In this document: positions 1 through 9,239 of the stretch, piece by piece
How the letters are laid out: every line of letters begins with the position of its first letter
Numbering within the stretch: position 1 is the stretch's first letter
DNA from: Variovorax jilinensis
GTDB taxonomy: Bacteria; Pseudomonadota; Gammaproteobacteria; Burkholderiales; Burkholderiaceae_C
Direction of reading: 5' to 3'
Length of the DNA: 64,000 nt
Assembly: GCF_030316885.1 (NCBI RefSeq)
Contig: NZ_JASZYQ010000009.1
Span: 62,001-126,000 of the forward strand
Translations under genes and position numbers: made by a program
The notes under the pieces: generated by a model
Database searches by the model: none
The model's input: only the letters and a program-made list of their open reading frames with translations
What the model was told of the DNA's origin: nothing

Positions 1-2
1 CC

Positions 3-845
3 GGCGTGCCTGCGGGTGCCTGCGCCCGTGCCGGCCTGCGGCCGATCGGACCCACCAACTGCTACATCAACCCGGGCGCAGCCACGCTGCCGCAGGTCCA
101 GGCCGGCTACGTGGGTCAGTACCAGGCCTTCTATGGCCGTGACATCGACATCTACGGCCTGAGCCTCGCGAAGAACGTCGCGGGCCTGAGCCTGGGCGCC
201 GAGCTCAGCTACCGCCGCAACATGCCGCTGCAAAGCGTGCCCGTGCAGGTGCTGCCCGCGCCGCTCGCGAATCCGGCGACGGGCGCGATCTCGCTGGCCC
301 GATTCGCGCAGCTCGACGGCGACACGCCCGGCGCGCGCGGCGACACGATGCACGGCGTGCTGAACCTGCTCGGAACCGTCTCCAAGACCGCCCTGTTCGA
401 CAGCGCGAGCTGGAACGCCGAGCTGATCTGGAACCGCTGGCTCAGCGTGTCGCAGAACCCCGGCGCCTTCAAGGGCAGCGACGCCTACCGCGCCAATCCG
501 GCCAACGTCGATGCGGTCAGCAAGGACTACTTCGGCCTCGGGCTGAACTTCACGCCGACCTGGTACCAGGTCTTCGCGGGCGTCGACCTGTCGATGCCGC
601 TGAGCTGGTCGGGCGGACTCTCGGGCAACTCGGCCGTGCTGACCGGCGGCAACAAGAATGCCGGCTCCTACGGCATCGGCATCGCGGCCGACGTGCGCTC
701 CAAGTACAACATCGCGCTGCGCTATGTCGGCTTCTATGGCGACTACAGCACGCTCGCCAACGGCGCGATGAACGTTCCGAACGGTACCTACGCGAGCCTG
801 TCCGACCGCGGCCATGTGCTGCTCACTTTCAAGGCGACCTTCTGA
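3..845 (+). CDS. DUF1302 family outer-membrane protein, 3' part only
   Basis: The reading frame is open to the left edge, so the gene starts upstream; about 280 C-terminal residues are present. The segment is rich in alternating aromatic/polar beta-strand patterns and ends in Phe (KATF), as outer-membrane barrels often do. Wording such as SLAKNVAGLSLGAELSYRR and the C-terminal ALRYVGFYGDY resemble DUF1302 proteins, which are predicted barrels found next to DUF1329 genes. A DUF1329 gene follows 35 bases later, which supports the call. The role is inferred: passage or handling of a hydrophobic compound at the outer membrane together with the downstream RND protein. Confidence 0.85.
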   Translation, partial: GVPAGACARAGLRPIGPTNCYINPGAATLPQVQAGYVGQYQAFYGRDIDIYGLSLAKNVAGLSLGAELSYRRNMPLQSVPVQVLPAPLANPATGAISLARFAQLDGDTPGARGDTMHGVLNLLGTVSKTALFDSASWNAELIWNRWLSVSQNPGAFKGSDAYRANPANVDAVSKDYFGLGLNFTPTWYQVFAGVDLSMPLSWSGGLSGNSAVLTGGNKNAGSYGIGIAADVRSKYNIALRYVGFYGDYSTLANGAMNVPNGTYASLSDRGHVLLTFKATF

Positions 846-880
846 GTCGCCCCATTTCCCCATTCACGGAGACAAGCCCC

Positions 881-2242
881 ATGAACACCCATCCCTTCTG
901 GACCGGCGCGCTGCTCGCGCTGGCCGCCCAGGCCGCTGTCGCAGCGGTCGGCGCCGACGAAGCCAGGAAGCTCGGCACCACGCTGACGGCCACCGGCGCC
1001 GAGCGCGCCGGCAGCGCCGACAAGTCGATCCCCGAGTACACGGGCGGCCTGACCACGCCGCCGGCCGGCTACGAGAAGGGCTCGGGCGTGCGTCCCGACC
1101 CGTTCGCGGCCGACAAGCCGCTCTACGCGATCACCGCGCAGAACCTCGCGCAGTACGAGGGCAGGCTCACCGAAGGCACCAAGGAGCTCCTGAAGAAGTA
1201 CCCGACCATGCGCGTCGACGTGTACCCCTCGCACCGCTCGATGGCATTCCCCAAGTACGTGATCGACAACACGGCCAGGAACGCGACCGCGGTGAAGACC
1301 ACCGACGATGGCCTGGGCCTGGAGGGCACCTATGCGGGCATCCCGTTCCCGATTCCCAAGACCGGCCACGAGGTGATGTGGAACCATCTGCTGCGCTACA
1401 CGGGCCAGAGCTACTACACGCAGTACGACTCGATCAACGTCGATTCGTCGGGCAAGGCCGTGCTGGCCACGACCGGGCAGATCCACATGGACTATCCGTA
1501 CTACGACCCCAAGCGCACCACCCCCTCGGGCGACAACGACATCTACTTCCGGACCAAGATCGCCTACACCGCGCCGGCACGCCGCGCGGGCGAGGCCCTG
1601 CTCGCGCAGGACTACATCAACCCGATGAAGAACGGCCGCCGCGCCTGGCAGTACCTGCCGGGCCAGCGCCGCGTGAAGCTGGCACCCGACATCGCCTACG
1701 ACACGCCCAACCCGGGCGCGGCCGGCGCGTCGACCTACGACGACGCCTGGGTCTTCAACGGCGCGATGGACCGCTACGACTTCAAGCTCGTGGGCAAGAA
1801 GGAGATGCTGATCCCCTACAACACCTTCAAGCTGGTCTATGCCAAGGACCCGTACGCGGTGACCACGCCGAACCACCTGAACCCCGAATTCGTGCGCTGG
1901 GAGGCGCACCGCGTGTGGGTGGTGGAAGCCACGCTGAAGGCCGACAAGCGCCACATCTACGCCAGGCGCACCTTCTACGTCGACGAGGACAGCTGGATCG
2001 CCGTCGCCTCCGACGAATACGATGCGCGCGGCCAGCTCTACCGCGCGGGCTTCGTCTACACCAACCCCTCGTACGAGGTGCCGGCACCGGCCAGCATGGG
2101 CCAGTCCTTCCACGACTTCACGACCAACGGCTACAACATCACGGGCCTGATGGGCGCCTACAGCGTGGGCCTCAAGTACACCGATCCGCTGTCGGCCACA
2201 GCCTGGAGCCCCGACGCGCTGGCCGGCTCCGGCGTGCGCTGA
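881..2242 (+). CDS. DUF1329 family exported protein
   Basis: A 453-residue protein with an N-terminal signal peptide (about residues 1-22, hydrophobic ALLALAAQAAVAAV) and a mature part of DUF1329 type, a periplasmic or outer-membrane-associated family related in fold to LolB-like lipid carriers. The start is preceded by CGGAGACA, the usual leader of this genome. DUF1302 and DUF1329 genes are regularly neighbours, and here they sit in the same operon as a YCF48-like protein and an MMPL/RND transporter. The function is not established; a lipid- or hydrophobe-binding role is an inference from family and context. Length matches the family (about 450). Confidence 0.9.
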   Translation: MNTHPFWTGALLALAAQAAVAAVGADEARKLGTTLTATGAERAGSADKSIPEYTGGLTTPPAGYEKGSGVRPDPFAADKPLYAITAQNLAQYEGRLTEGTKELLKKYPTMRVDVYPSHRSMAFPKYVIDNTARNATAVKTTDDGLGLEGTYAGIPFPIPKTGHEVMWNHLLRYTGQSYYTQYDSINVDSSGKAVLATTGQIHMDYPYYDPKRTTPSGDNDIYFRTKIAYTAPARRAGEALLAQDYINPMKNGRRAWQYLPGQRRVKLAPDIAYDTPNPGAAGASTYDDAWVFNGAMDRYDFKLVGKKEMLIPYNTFKLVYAKDPYAVTTPNHLNPEFVRWEAHRVWVVEATLKADKRHIYARRTFYVDEDSWIAVASDEYDARGQLYRAGFVYTNPSYEVPAPASMGQSFHDFTTNGYNITGLMGAYSVGLKYTDPLSATAWSPDALAGSGVR

Positions 2243-2255
2243 GCGGAGCCCCGCC

Positions 2256-3320
2256 ATGCAGCGTCGAGGCCTGTTGCTGGCCACCCTGGGCTCGCTTGCG
2301 AGCGCAGCCGCGCCTGCCGCAGATGCGCCCGAGCGTCCCGCGAGGTCCAGTGCGCTGGCCGGCCAGCGCCTGGTGACCGGCATCGCGCGCGCCGGCGACC
2401 GGCTGGTTGCAGTCGGGCAGCGCGGTCACATCCTGCATTCGAGCGACGGCGCGCGCAGCTGGGTGCAGGCCGCGGTGCCCACGAGCGTGGACCTCACAGC
2501 CGTGGCGTTCGCCGATGAGGCTGTCGGCTACGCGACTGGGCACGAAGGCACGGTGCTCGGCACGCGCGACGGCGGCCGCCGCTGGGAGCGGCTTCTCGAC
2601 GGCCGCCAGGCCAATGCGCTGGTGCTCGACCACATGCAGCGGCGCGTTGCGTCGCCCGATGCCCGCGAGCAGGACCGCAAGCTGCTCGACGAGGCCCGCC
2701 GCAATGCCGAGGCCGGTCCGGACAAGCCCTTCCTCGACCTCTGCTTCACCGATGCCGCCAACGGCTTCGTGGTCGGCGCCTACGGCCTCGCGCTGCGCAC
2801 GCGCGACGGCGGCAGGCGCTGGGAGCCCTGGTTCGACCGCATCGACAACGCCGGCCTGCTGAACCTCTACGCGATCTGCGCGAGCGGCGGCGCGCTGTAT
2901 GTCGCGGGCGAGGGCGGCCTGCTGCTCAGGCGCGAGCGCGAGGGGAGCCGTTTCGAGGCTCTGTCTTCGCCCTACCCGGGCAGCTTCTTCGGCATCGTCG
3001 CCACGCGCGCCGGCGTGCTGGCCTTCGGCATGCGCGGCCATGCCTGCCTGAGCGGCGACGATGGCCGCAGCTGGCGCCCGGTCGCCACCGGCCTGCCCGC
3101 GAGCATCGTGAGCGGCGCTGTCGCGGCGGACGGCACCGTGGTGCTGGTGGACCAGGCGGGCAACATCGTGCGCAGCGCCGATGGCGGCCTGCACTTCGGT
3201 GCTTCGGGCCTGCAGCCGACGATGCCGCTCGCGGCGGTGGCCTTCGCCGACGCCAGGACCCTCGTGCTGGGCGGGCCGCGCGGCCTTCGCAGCGTCGAGC
3301 TCACGAAAAAGGACAGCTGA
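2256..3320 (+). CDS. YCF48-like / BNR-repeat exported protein
   Basis: A 354-residue protein with an N-terminal signal (about residues 1-23, MQRRGLLLATLGSLASAAAP). The mature part has repeats of the type DGARSW, DGGRRWE, DDGRSW and DGGLHFG, spaced about 40-90 residues, as in BNR/Asp-box beta-propellers and the YCF48 family of photosystem assembly factors. It lies 13 bases after the DUF1329 gene and overlaps the RND gene by one base (TGATG), so translation of the two is probably coupled. YCF48-like proteins next to RND genes are common in proteobacterial hydrophobe-handling clusters; an accessory or assembly role for the transporter is inferred. Confidence 0.85.
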   Translation: MQRRGLLLATLGSLASAAAPAADAPERPARSSALAGQRLVTGIARAGDRLVAVGQRGHILHSSDGARSWVQAAVPTSVDLTAVAFADEAVGYATGHEGTVLGTRDGGRRWERLLDGRQANALVLDHMQRRVASPDAREQDRKLLDEARRNAEAGPDKPFLDLCFTDAANGFVVGAYGLALRTRDGGRRWEPWFDRIDNAGLLNLYAICASGGALYVAGEGGLLLRREREGSRFEALSSPYPGSFFGIVATRAGVLAFGMRGHACLSGDDGRSWRPVATGLPASIVSGAVAADGTVVLVDQAGNIVRSADGGLHFGASGLQPTMPLAAVAFADARTLVLGGPRGLRSVELTKKDS

Positions 3321-5803
3321 TGTCGCATTCATCCGGCCTCGACCGCATGCCGGTCGTGCGCGACCTTGCCGATTTTCCTCGCGACTCGGGCAGCAGGCTC
3401 GAGCGCCTGGTCTTCAACCATCGACTGTGGGTCTGCCTGGCCTGCATCGCGGCGACGCTGCTGCTGGGATTCTTCGCCACCCGCATCGCGCTCAACGCGA
3501 GCTTCGAGAAGATGATCCCCGTGGGTCATCCCTACATCCAGAACTACCTGCAGAACCGCAGCGAGCTGCGCGGCATGGGCAACACGCTGCGCGTGGTAGT
3601 CGAGAACGAGCGCGGCGACGTCTTTGATGCGCGCTATCTCGATGCGCTCAGGCGCATCAACGACGACCTGTTCCTCATGAAGGGCGTCGACCGCGCCTGG
3701 GTCAAGTCGCTGTGGACGCCATCGACGCGCTGGACCGAGGTCACGGAGGAGGGCTTCCAGGGCGGGCCCGTGATGCCCGACAACTTCGACGGCAGGAGCG
3801 CGAGCGTCGAGCGGCTGCGACTCAACGTGGCGCGCGCGGGCCTGGTCGGCAGCATCGTCGCCAACGACTTCAGGTCGAGCGCGATCGTGGTGCCGCTGCT
3901 GGACGGCCGCGGCCTCGGGCAGCGGCTCGACTACCGCGAGCTCTCGCGCGAGATCGAGACGCTGATCCGCGACAGGTACGAGCAGGGCGTCGCGCCCGAC
4001 GGCAAGCCCTGGGGTGTCAAGGTCCACGTGATCGGCTTCGCGAAGATCGTCGGCGACCTGCTCGACGGGCTGCTGCAGGTCATGAGCTATTTCGGCGTCG
4101 CCACCGTCATTGCGGGGCTGCTGCTCTACGGCTACACGCGCTGCCTGCGCAGCACGGCGCTGGTGCTGGCCTGCTCGCTGGTGGCGGTGGTCTGGCAGGT
4201 GGGAATCGTGAAGCTGGTCGGCCTCGAGCTCGACCCCTACTCGATGCTGGTGCCCTTCCTGGTCTTCGCGATCGGCGTGAGCCATGGTGCGCAGAAGATG
4301 AACGGCATCATGCAGGACATCGGCCGCGGCACGCACCGGCTGGTGGCTGCGCGCTACACCTTCAGGCGCCTGTTCCTCGCGGGCGTCACGGCGTTGCTGG
4401 CCGATGCGGTGGGCTTCGGCGTGCTGATGCTGATCCCGATTCCCGTGATCCGCGAACTGGCGCTGACCGCGAGCATCGGGGTCGCGGTGCTGATCTTCAC
4501 CAACCTGCTGCTGCTGCCGGTGCTGCTGTCGTATGTCGGCGTGAGCGAGCAGGCGGCCGCGCGCAGCATGCGCATCGAACAGGCGCAGGCCCGGGGCCAG
4601 GGCGGGCGGGTCTGGGCGTTGCTCGCGCGCTTCGCGGCCCGCCGCAGCTGGGCATTGGCCGCCGTGCTCGCATCCGCGGTGCTCGCGGCCGGCGGCTTCG
4701 TGCTGAGCCTCGGGCTGCAGGTGGGCGACCTCGATCCCGGAGCGCCCGAGCTGCGGCCCGACTCGCGCTACAACCGCGACAACGCATTCGTCACCGGGAA
4801 CTACGCGCTGTCGAGCGATGTCTTCGCGGTCATCGTCAAGACGCCCAGGGAGGGCTGCCTCAAGCACGAGACCCTCGTGCAGGTCGACCGTCTGGCCTGG
4901 GAGCTGCAGCAGCTGCCGCAGGTGCGTGCCACGCTCGGCCTGCAGGACGTGGTGCGGCAGATCACGGCCGGCTCCTTCGAGGGCAACCCCAAGTGGCTCA
5001 CGATCAGCGGCAACCAGGACGTGCTGAACTACGGCGCCCAGCAGGCCAGCGTGAACAATCCCGAGCTCTTCAACACCGAATGCTCGGTGATGCCGCTGGT
5101 CGCCTACCTGAGCGATCACAAGGCCGACACGCTCGACAAGGTGCTCGCGACGGTCGAGCGGTTCAACGCGCAGAACCCTGCCGATCCCGCGCGGCTGCAG
5201 CTGCTTCCGGCCGCGGGCTCGGCCGGCATCGAGGCGGCGACCAACATCGTGGTGCGCGAGGCGAACCGCACGATGCTGCTCTACGTCTACGCCGCGGTGG
5301 TGCTGCTGTGCCTGGTAACCTTCCGCTCATGGCGCGCGGTGCTCGTGGCCGTGATCCCGCTCGCGCTGACCTCGATCCTGTGCGAGGCGCTGATGGTGCT
5401 GCTCGGCATCGGCGTCAAGGTCGCGACGCTGCCCGTGATCGCGCTCGGCGTGGGCATCGGCGTCGACTACGCGCTCTACCTGCTCAGCGTGCAGCTCGCG
5501 GCCCAGCGGCGCGGCCTCTCGCTGGCCGAGGCCTATGCCGAGGCGCTGATGTTCACCGGTCGCGTGGTTGCACTGGTCGGCGTGACGCTGGCCGCGGGCG
5601 TCGTCACCTGGGTGTTCTCGCCGATCAAGTTCCAGGCCGACATGGGCATCCTGCTGACCTTCATGTTCCTTTGGAACATGGTCGGTGCGCTGGTGCTCAT
5701 CCCGGCGCTGTCGCACTTCCTGCTCGGCGACCGGCACTTCAGGCCGGCGTCGGCCTCGCGCCCTCGCGGAAGGCGGTGGGCGAGACGCCCTGCCAGCGCT
5801 TGA
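3320..5803 (+). CDS. RND/MMPL family transporter
   Basis: An 827-residue inner-membrane transporter of the HAE-3/MMPL type. The layout is classical: one TM helix (about residues 33-55), a large periplasmic domain, a block of five TMs (about 255-405), a second single TM (about 435-460), a second periplasmic loop, and a final TM block (about 650-800) with GVGIGVDYALYLL. The family moves hydrophobic molecules (hopanoids, lipids, sterols, solvents) by proton motive force. It is the fourth gene of the DUF1302-DUF1329-YCF48 operon. Its 3' end overlaps the convergent AraC-type gene by 65 bases, which is unusual; the last 20 residues are R/A/P-rich and may not be conserved. Confidence 0.9.
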   Translation: MSHSSGLDRMPVVRDLADFPRDSGSRLERLVFNHRLWVCLACIAATLLLGFFATRIALNASFEKMIPVGHPYIQNYLQNRSELRGMGNTLRVVVENERGDVFDARYLDALRRINDDLFLMKGVDRAWVKSLWTPSTRWTEVTEEGFQGGPVMPDNFDGRSASVERLRLNVARAGLVGSIVANDFRSSAIVVPLLDGRGLGQRLDYRELSREIETLIRDRYEQGVAPDGKPWGVKVHVIGFAKIVGDLLDGLLQVMSYFGVATVIAGLLLYGYTRCLRSTALVLACSLVAVVWQVGIVKLVGLELDPYSMLVPFLVFAIGVSHGAQKMNGIMQDIGRGTHRLVAARYTFRRLFLAGVTALLADAVGFGVLMLIPIPVIRELALTASIGVAVLIFTNLLLLPVLLSYVGVSEQAAARSMRIEQAQARGQGGRVWALLARFAARRSWALAAVLASAVLAAGGFVLSLGLQVGDLDPGAPELRPDSRYNRDNAFVTGNYALSSDVFAVIVKTPREGCLKHETLVQVDRLAWELQQLPQVRATLGLQDVVRQITAGSFEGNPKWLTISGNQDVLNYGAQQASVNNPELFNTECSVMPLVAYLSDHKADTLDKVLATVERFNAQNPADPARLQLLPAAGSAGIEAATNIVVREANRTMLLYVYAAVVLLCLVTFRSWRAVLVAVIPLALTSILCEALMVLLGIGVKVATLPVIALGVGIGVDYALYLLSVQLAAQRRGLSLAEAYAEALMFTGRVVALVGVTLAAGVVTWVFSPIKFQADMGILLTFMFLWNMVGALVLIPALSHFLLGDRHFRPASASRPRGRRWARRPASA

Positions 5804-6782
5804 AGGCGCGTGTGAAGTTGCTGGTGTCGCTGAAGCCGAGCAGGAAGGTGATCTCGGTGATCGACAGGGAGGACTGCCGCACATAGCCGGTCGACAGCTC
5901 CCGGCGCGTGGCGTCGAGCAGATCGTGGAAGCTGGTGTCGCGCTCGGCCAGCTTGAACTGCAGCGTGGTCGGGCTCATGGCGAGCGCATCGGCGACCCGG
6001 TCGCGCGTGCAGCTGCCGTTGGGCAGGAACTCGATGATCTTCTGCCGCACGCGGGTCACGACGTCGTCCTTCTCGAGCCGGGCGAGGTAGGTGTTGGAGA
6101 GGTTGTCGTTGAGCTGGGCCAGCTCGGCGCAGGCACCGGTCAGCGGGTTGTGCAGGTCGGCGCGCGGCAGCACCAGCATCGGCCCGGGCTGATCGAAGCT
6201 CACGGGGGCTCGGAACAGCGCCTCGTAGGGCCCGGCGCCCTCGCGCGGCATGGGATGCGACAGCGAAACCCGGATCGGATTGAAGTCGGGCTTGTAGAGC
6301 TGGCGCATGGCCAGCACCAGGAAGCCGAGGAAGGCGTCTTCCGTTTCGCCGGAGAGCTCGACCAGCGTGCGCACCCGCAGCGCGAGTTCGTCGTTCGACT
6401 CGACCACCTCGATCTCGCTGGTTTGCGAGGCGAGCCGGAAGTAGCGTTCGAGCCGCTGGCAGAACTCGTGCAGGTCGGCGCTGGCCGCCAGCGCGTAGCC
6501 CAGCGCGTGCAGGTTCGAGATATGGATGAAGCGCGCCACCGTGAGCCCGAAATAGGGGCTGCCCGTGACGTCGGCGCAGGCGCGGAACAGGCGCGTGAGC
6601 GTGCTGACCGGCAGCCGGCTCATGGGGTCGTTGGTCATGTTGAGCGGCACGCCTGCGGCCTTGAGCACGCGCGTGCTGTCGACGCCGCTGGCCTGCAGCG
6701 CCTTGGAGATCGCCAGCACATAGCCGCCGATCGTGGTCGGCTCCTGCGCCGGGCCGCCGGCAGGGGGCAGGGGAAAGTTCAT
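5739..6782 (-). CDS. AraC family transcriptional regulator
   Basis: A 347-residue regulator with an N-terminal arabinose-binding-like domain (about residues 20-205) and a C-terminal AraC HTH (about 240-340), including TEITFLLGFSDTSNFTRAFK and the final WQGVSPTAFRE. The frame stays open far upstream, but only from MNFPLPPAGG does the sequence look like protein, so I place the start at 6782; no strong ribosome site is visible. It is divergent from the sulfatase operon (150-base gap) and convergent with the RND gene, so it probably controls one or both, with a pathway compound as likely effector (inference). Regulators of this subtype (OruR/ArgR-like) usually activate catabolic operons. Confidence 0.9.
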   Translation of the reverse strand: MNFPLPPAGGPAQEPTTIGGYVLAISKALQASGVDSTRVLKAAGVPLNMTNDPMSRLPVSTLTRLFRACADVTGSPYFGLTVARFIHISNLHALGYALAASADLHEFCQRLERYFRLASQTSEIEVVESNDELALRVRTLVELSGETEDAFLGFLVLAMRQLYKPDFNPIRVSLSHPMPREGAGPYEALFRAPVSFDQPGPMLVLPRADLHNPLTGACAELAQLNDNLSNTYLARLEKDDVVTRVRQKIIEFLPNGSCTRDRVADALAMSPTTLQFKLAERDTSFHDLLDATRRELSTGYVRQSSLSITEITFLLGFSDTSNFTRAFKRWQGVSPTAFREGARPTPA

Positions 6783-6932
6783 TGCCGCGATGGTGGCGGC
6801 AAGCTGCGCTTTTGACAATCTGGTTTGCCCGGTCCGGCGGGACCGTCGAATTGGCCGCAAAGACCGGTGCCGGGAGGGGCGCGTTCCTAGACTGGGTCTC
6901 CCATAGAGAACACAAGAACCGGAGACAGACGG
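6783..6932 (+). promoter_or_regulatory. Divergent promoter region, AraC regulator / sulfatase operon
   Basis: The only intergenic space from which the sulfatase operon can be transcribed. TTGACA at 6812-6817 is a good -35 candidate for the + strand, but I see no matching -10 at the usual spacing. The sulfatase start is preceded by CCGGAGACAGACGG, the leader type of this genome. AraC-type binding sites are expected here but cannot be assigned by eye. Confidence 0.45.
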
Positions 6933-9239
6933 ATGAGTCAGCATTCCCGCGACGGCGAACTTCCATTCGCCAGGACGCCGAGCGCCAGCGTGGCCGGCCG
7001 CACCCTCGCCGAGTCGACCCACCAGTGGCGCAGTCGCGCGACGGCGCTGCGCAGCGATGCGCCCAACGTGCTCGTGATCATGCTGGACGACGTCGGCTTC
7101 GCCCACGCCGACACGGTCGGCGGCGCGATCCACACGCCCACGCTGAGCCGCATCGCCGACACCGGCCTGCGTTACAACGCCTTCCACACCACCGCGATCT
7201 GCTCGGCCACGCGCGCCTCGCTCCTGACCGGGCGCAATCACCACCGGGTCGAATCGGGCACCATCACCGAGTTCGCGAGCGATTTCGACGGCTACACGGG
7301 CGAGATCCCGAGAAGCGCGGCGACGATCCCCGAGGTCCTCGGGCACCATGGCTACAGCACGGCCGCCTTCGGCAAGTGGCACAACACGCCGGCGCTGCAC
7401 ACCTCGGCCGCCGGCCCGTTCGACCGCTGGCCCACGGGCTGCGGCTTCGATCATTTCTACGGCTTCATCGCGGCCGAGACCTCGCAGTACCAGCCGAGCC
7501 TCTACCGCAACACGACGCCGATCGAGCCGCCGAAGGACCCGGCATACCACCTGAGCGAGGACCTGGCCGCGCAGGCCACGAGCTGGCTGCGCGAGCAGCA
7601 TGCGCTGGCGCCCGAGAAGCCCTTCTTCATGTACTGGGCGCCCGGCGCGGTGCATGGGCCGCACCAGGTCTTCGCCGAATGGTCGGACAAGTACAAGGGC
7701 CGCTTCGACGGCGGCTGGGACGTCTACCGCGAGGAAGCCTTCGAGCGGCAGAAGGCGATGGGCTGGATTCCGGCCGACAGCCAGCTCACGCCGCGGCCCG
7801 GCACACTGGCCGCCTGGGACAGCCTGCCGATCGAGGAGCGTCGCTACCAGGCGCGCCTCATGGAGGTCTATGCGGGCTTCCTCGAGCATGCCGACGTGCA
7901 GGCCGGCAAGATCGTCGACGAGCTCGAGCGGCTCGGGCTGCGGGACAACACGCTGATCTTCTATGTGCTGTCCGACAACGGCGCCTCGGCCGAGGGCGCA
8001 GGCGGCACCATCAACGAGATCCTCTCGATCAGCGGCGTGCCGATCCCGTTCGCGCAGCAGATGAAGATACTCGACGAGCAGTACGGCGGCCTCGACGCGC
8101 TGGGCGGCCCGCGGGTCGCGAACATGTACCACGCGGGCTGGGCCTGGGCCGGCGAGAGCCCGTTCCAGGGCACCAAGCTGGTGGCGGGCTACTTCGGCGG
8201 TACGCGGGTGCCGATGGCGGTGTCGTGGCCCCGTGGCATAGCAGCCGACCCGGCGGTGCGCGGCCAGTTCCACCACGTGAACGACATCGCGCCGACGATC
8301 TACGAGCTGATCGGCATCGTGCCGCCGGCTGCCGTGAACGGCGTCGCGCAGGACCCGCTCGACGGCCTGAGCCTGGCCTACAGCTTCGCGGATGCGCAGG
8401 CGCCGACCCGCAAGGCGCAGCAGTACTTCGAGATCTTCGGCAGCCGCGGCATCTATGCGGACGGCTGGATGGCGTCGGTCTTCGGTCCGCGCCTGCCCTG
8501 GCTCTCGGCCACCGCGGCCGCCTATGCCAACTGGAATCCCGACGAGGATGTCTGGTCGCTGTACCGGCTCGGCAGCGACTATTCGCAGGCCACCGACCTG
8601 GCCGCGCAGCATCCCGAGAAGCTGGCCGAGCTGCAGGCCTTGTTCGACTCGGAGGCACGCGCCAACCACGTGTATCCGATCGGTGCCGGCCTCGGGCCGT
8701 TGCTGAACCCCGCGGCCCGCATCGGCACCACGAAGACCGAATGGCATTTCAATGCCGACGTGACTCGGCTGCCCGAATTCTGTGCACCCAACCTGCGCGC
8801 ACGAAGTAACACGGTGACCGTCGAACTCTCGGTGCCGGCGGAAGGTGAGGGCGTGCTCTACGCACTCGGTGGCATGGCCGGCGGCCTCGCGCTCTACATG
8901 GACGCGGGCCACCTGCACTTCGAATACAACTGCCTCACGGTGATGCGCACGCGCCTCTGCAGCGCCGAGCCGGTCGAGCCGGGCGTGCGCCGCATCGAGC
9001 TGCAGACCGCGATGGCCGGCCCGGCGCCGGGCGCGCCCGCCACCTTCGTGATGCGGATCGACGGCGTCGAGGTGGCACGCGGCAGCGCACCCTTCACCGC
9101 GCCGCTGGCCTTCACGGCCAGCGAGACCCTGGACATCGGCGTCGACCTCGGCTCGCCGGTCTCGCTCGCCTACGCCGAGCGCGCCCCGTTCCGCTTCAAC
9201 GGCCGCATCGCCGACGTCCACATCGTCTACACGCCATGA
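6933..9239 (+). CDS. Type I (formylglycine) sulfatase, large arylsulfatase type
   Basis: A 768-residue sulfatase that hydrolyses sulfate esters. The active-site signature CSATRASLLTGR starts at Cys90, which must be converted to formylglycine by a maturase not seen in this window. Metal-binding aspartates are in LDDVG (about 51-55) and SDNGAS (about 347-352). The catalytic alpha/beta domain covers about residues 40-610. A C-terminal beta-rich domain (about 640-768) resembles the LamG-like tail of the 770-790 residue arylsulfatases of actinobacteria and pseudomonads. No signal peptide is visible, so it probably acts in the cytoplasm on an imported ester. It is the first gene of a run of four overlapping genes. 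The substrate is unknown; the downstream genes suggest a primary alcohol sulfate. Confidence 0.93.
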   Translation: MSQHSRDGELPFARTPSASVAGRTLAESTHQWRSRATALRSDAPNVLVIMLDDVGFAHADTVGGAIHTPTLSRIADTGLRYNAFHTTAICSATRASLLTGRNHHRVESGTITEFASDFDGYTGEIPRSAATIPEVLGHHGYSTAAFGKWHNTPALHTSAAGPFDRWPTGCGFDHFYGFIAAETSQYQPSLYRNTTPIEPPKDPAYHLSEDLAAQATSWLREQHALAPEKPFFMYWAPGAVHGPHQVFAEWSDKYKGRFDGGWDVYREEAFERQKAMGWIPADSQLTPRPGTLAAWDSLPIEERRYQARLMEVYAGFLEHADVQAGKIVDELERLGLRDNTLIFYVLSDNGASAEGAGGTINEILSISGVPIPFAQQMKILDEQYGGLDALGGPRVANMYHAGWAWAGESPFQGTKLVAGYFGGTRVPMAVSWPRGIAADPAVRGQFHHVNDIAPTIYELIGIVPPAAVNGVAQDPLDGLSLAYSFADAQAPTRKAQQYFEIFGSRGIYADGWMASVFGPRLPWLSATAAAYANWNPDEDVWSLYRLGSDYSQATDLAAQHPEKLAELQALFDSEARANHVYPIGAGLGPLLNPAARIGTTKTEWHFNADVTRLPEFCAPNLRARSNTVTVELSVPAEGEGVLYALGGMAGGLALYMDAGHLHFEYNCLTVMRTRLCSAEPVEPGVRRIELQTAMAGPAPGAPATFVMRIDGVEVARGSAPFTAPLAFTASETLDIGVDLGSPVSLAYAERAPFRFNGRIADVHIVYTP

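Noticed and set aside
788..2383. Long minus-strand open frame of about 530 codons
   Set aside because: It is antisense to the DUF1329 gene, rich in Val/Arg/His/Gly, and arises from GC-rich third positions on the other strand.
6783..9221. Upstream extension of the AraC-type gene across the sulfatase gene
   Set aside because: The sequence has no protein-like character there; the recognisable domain starts at 6782.
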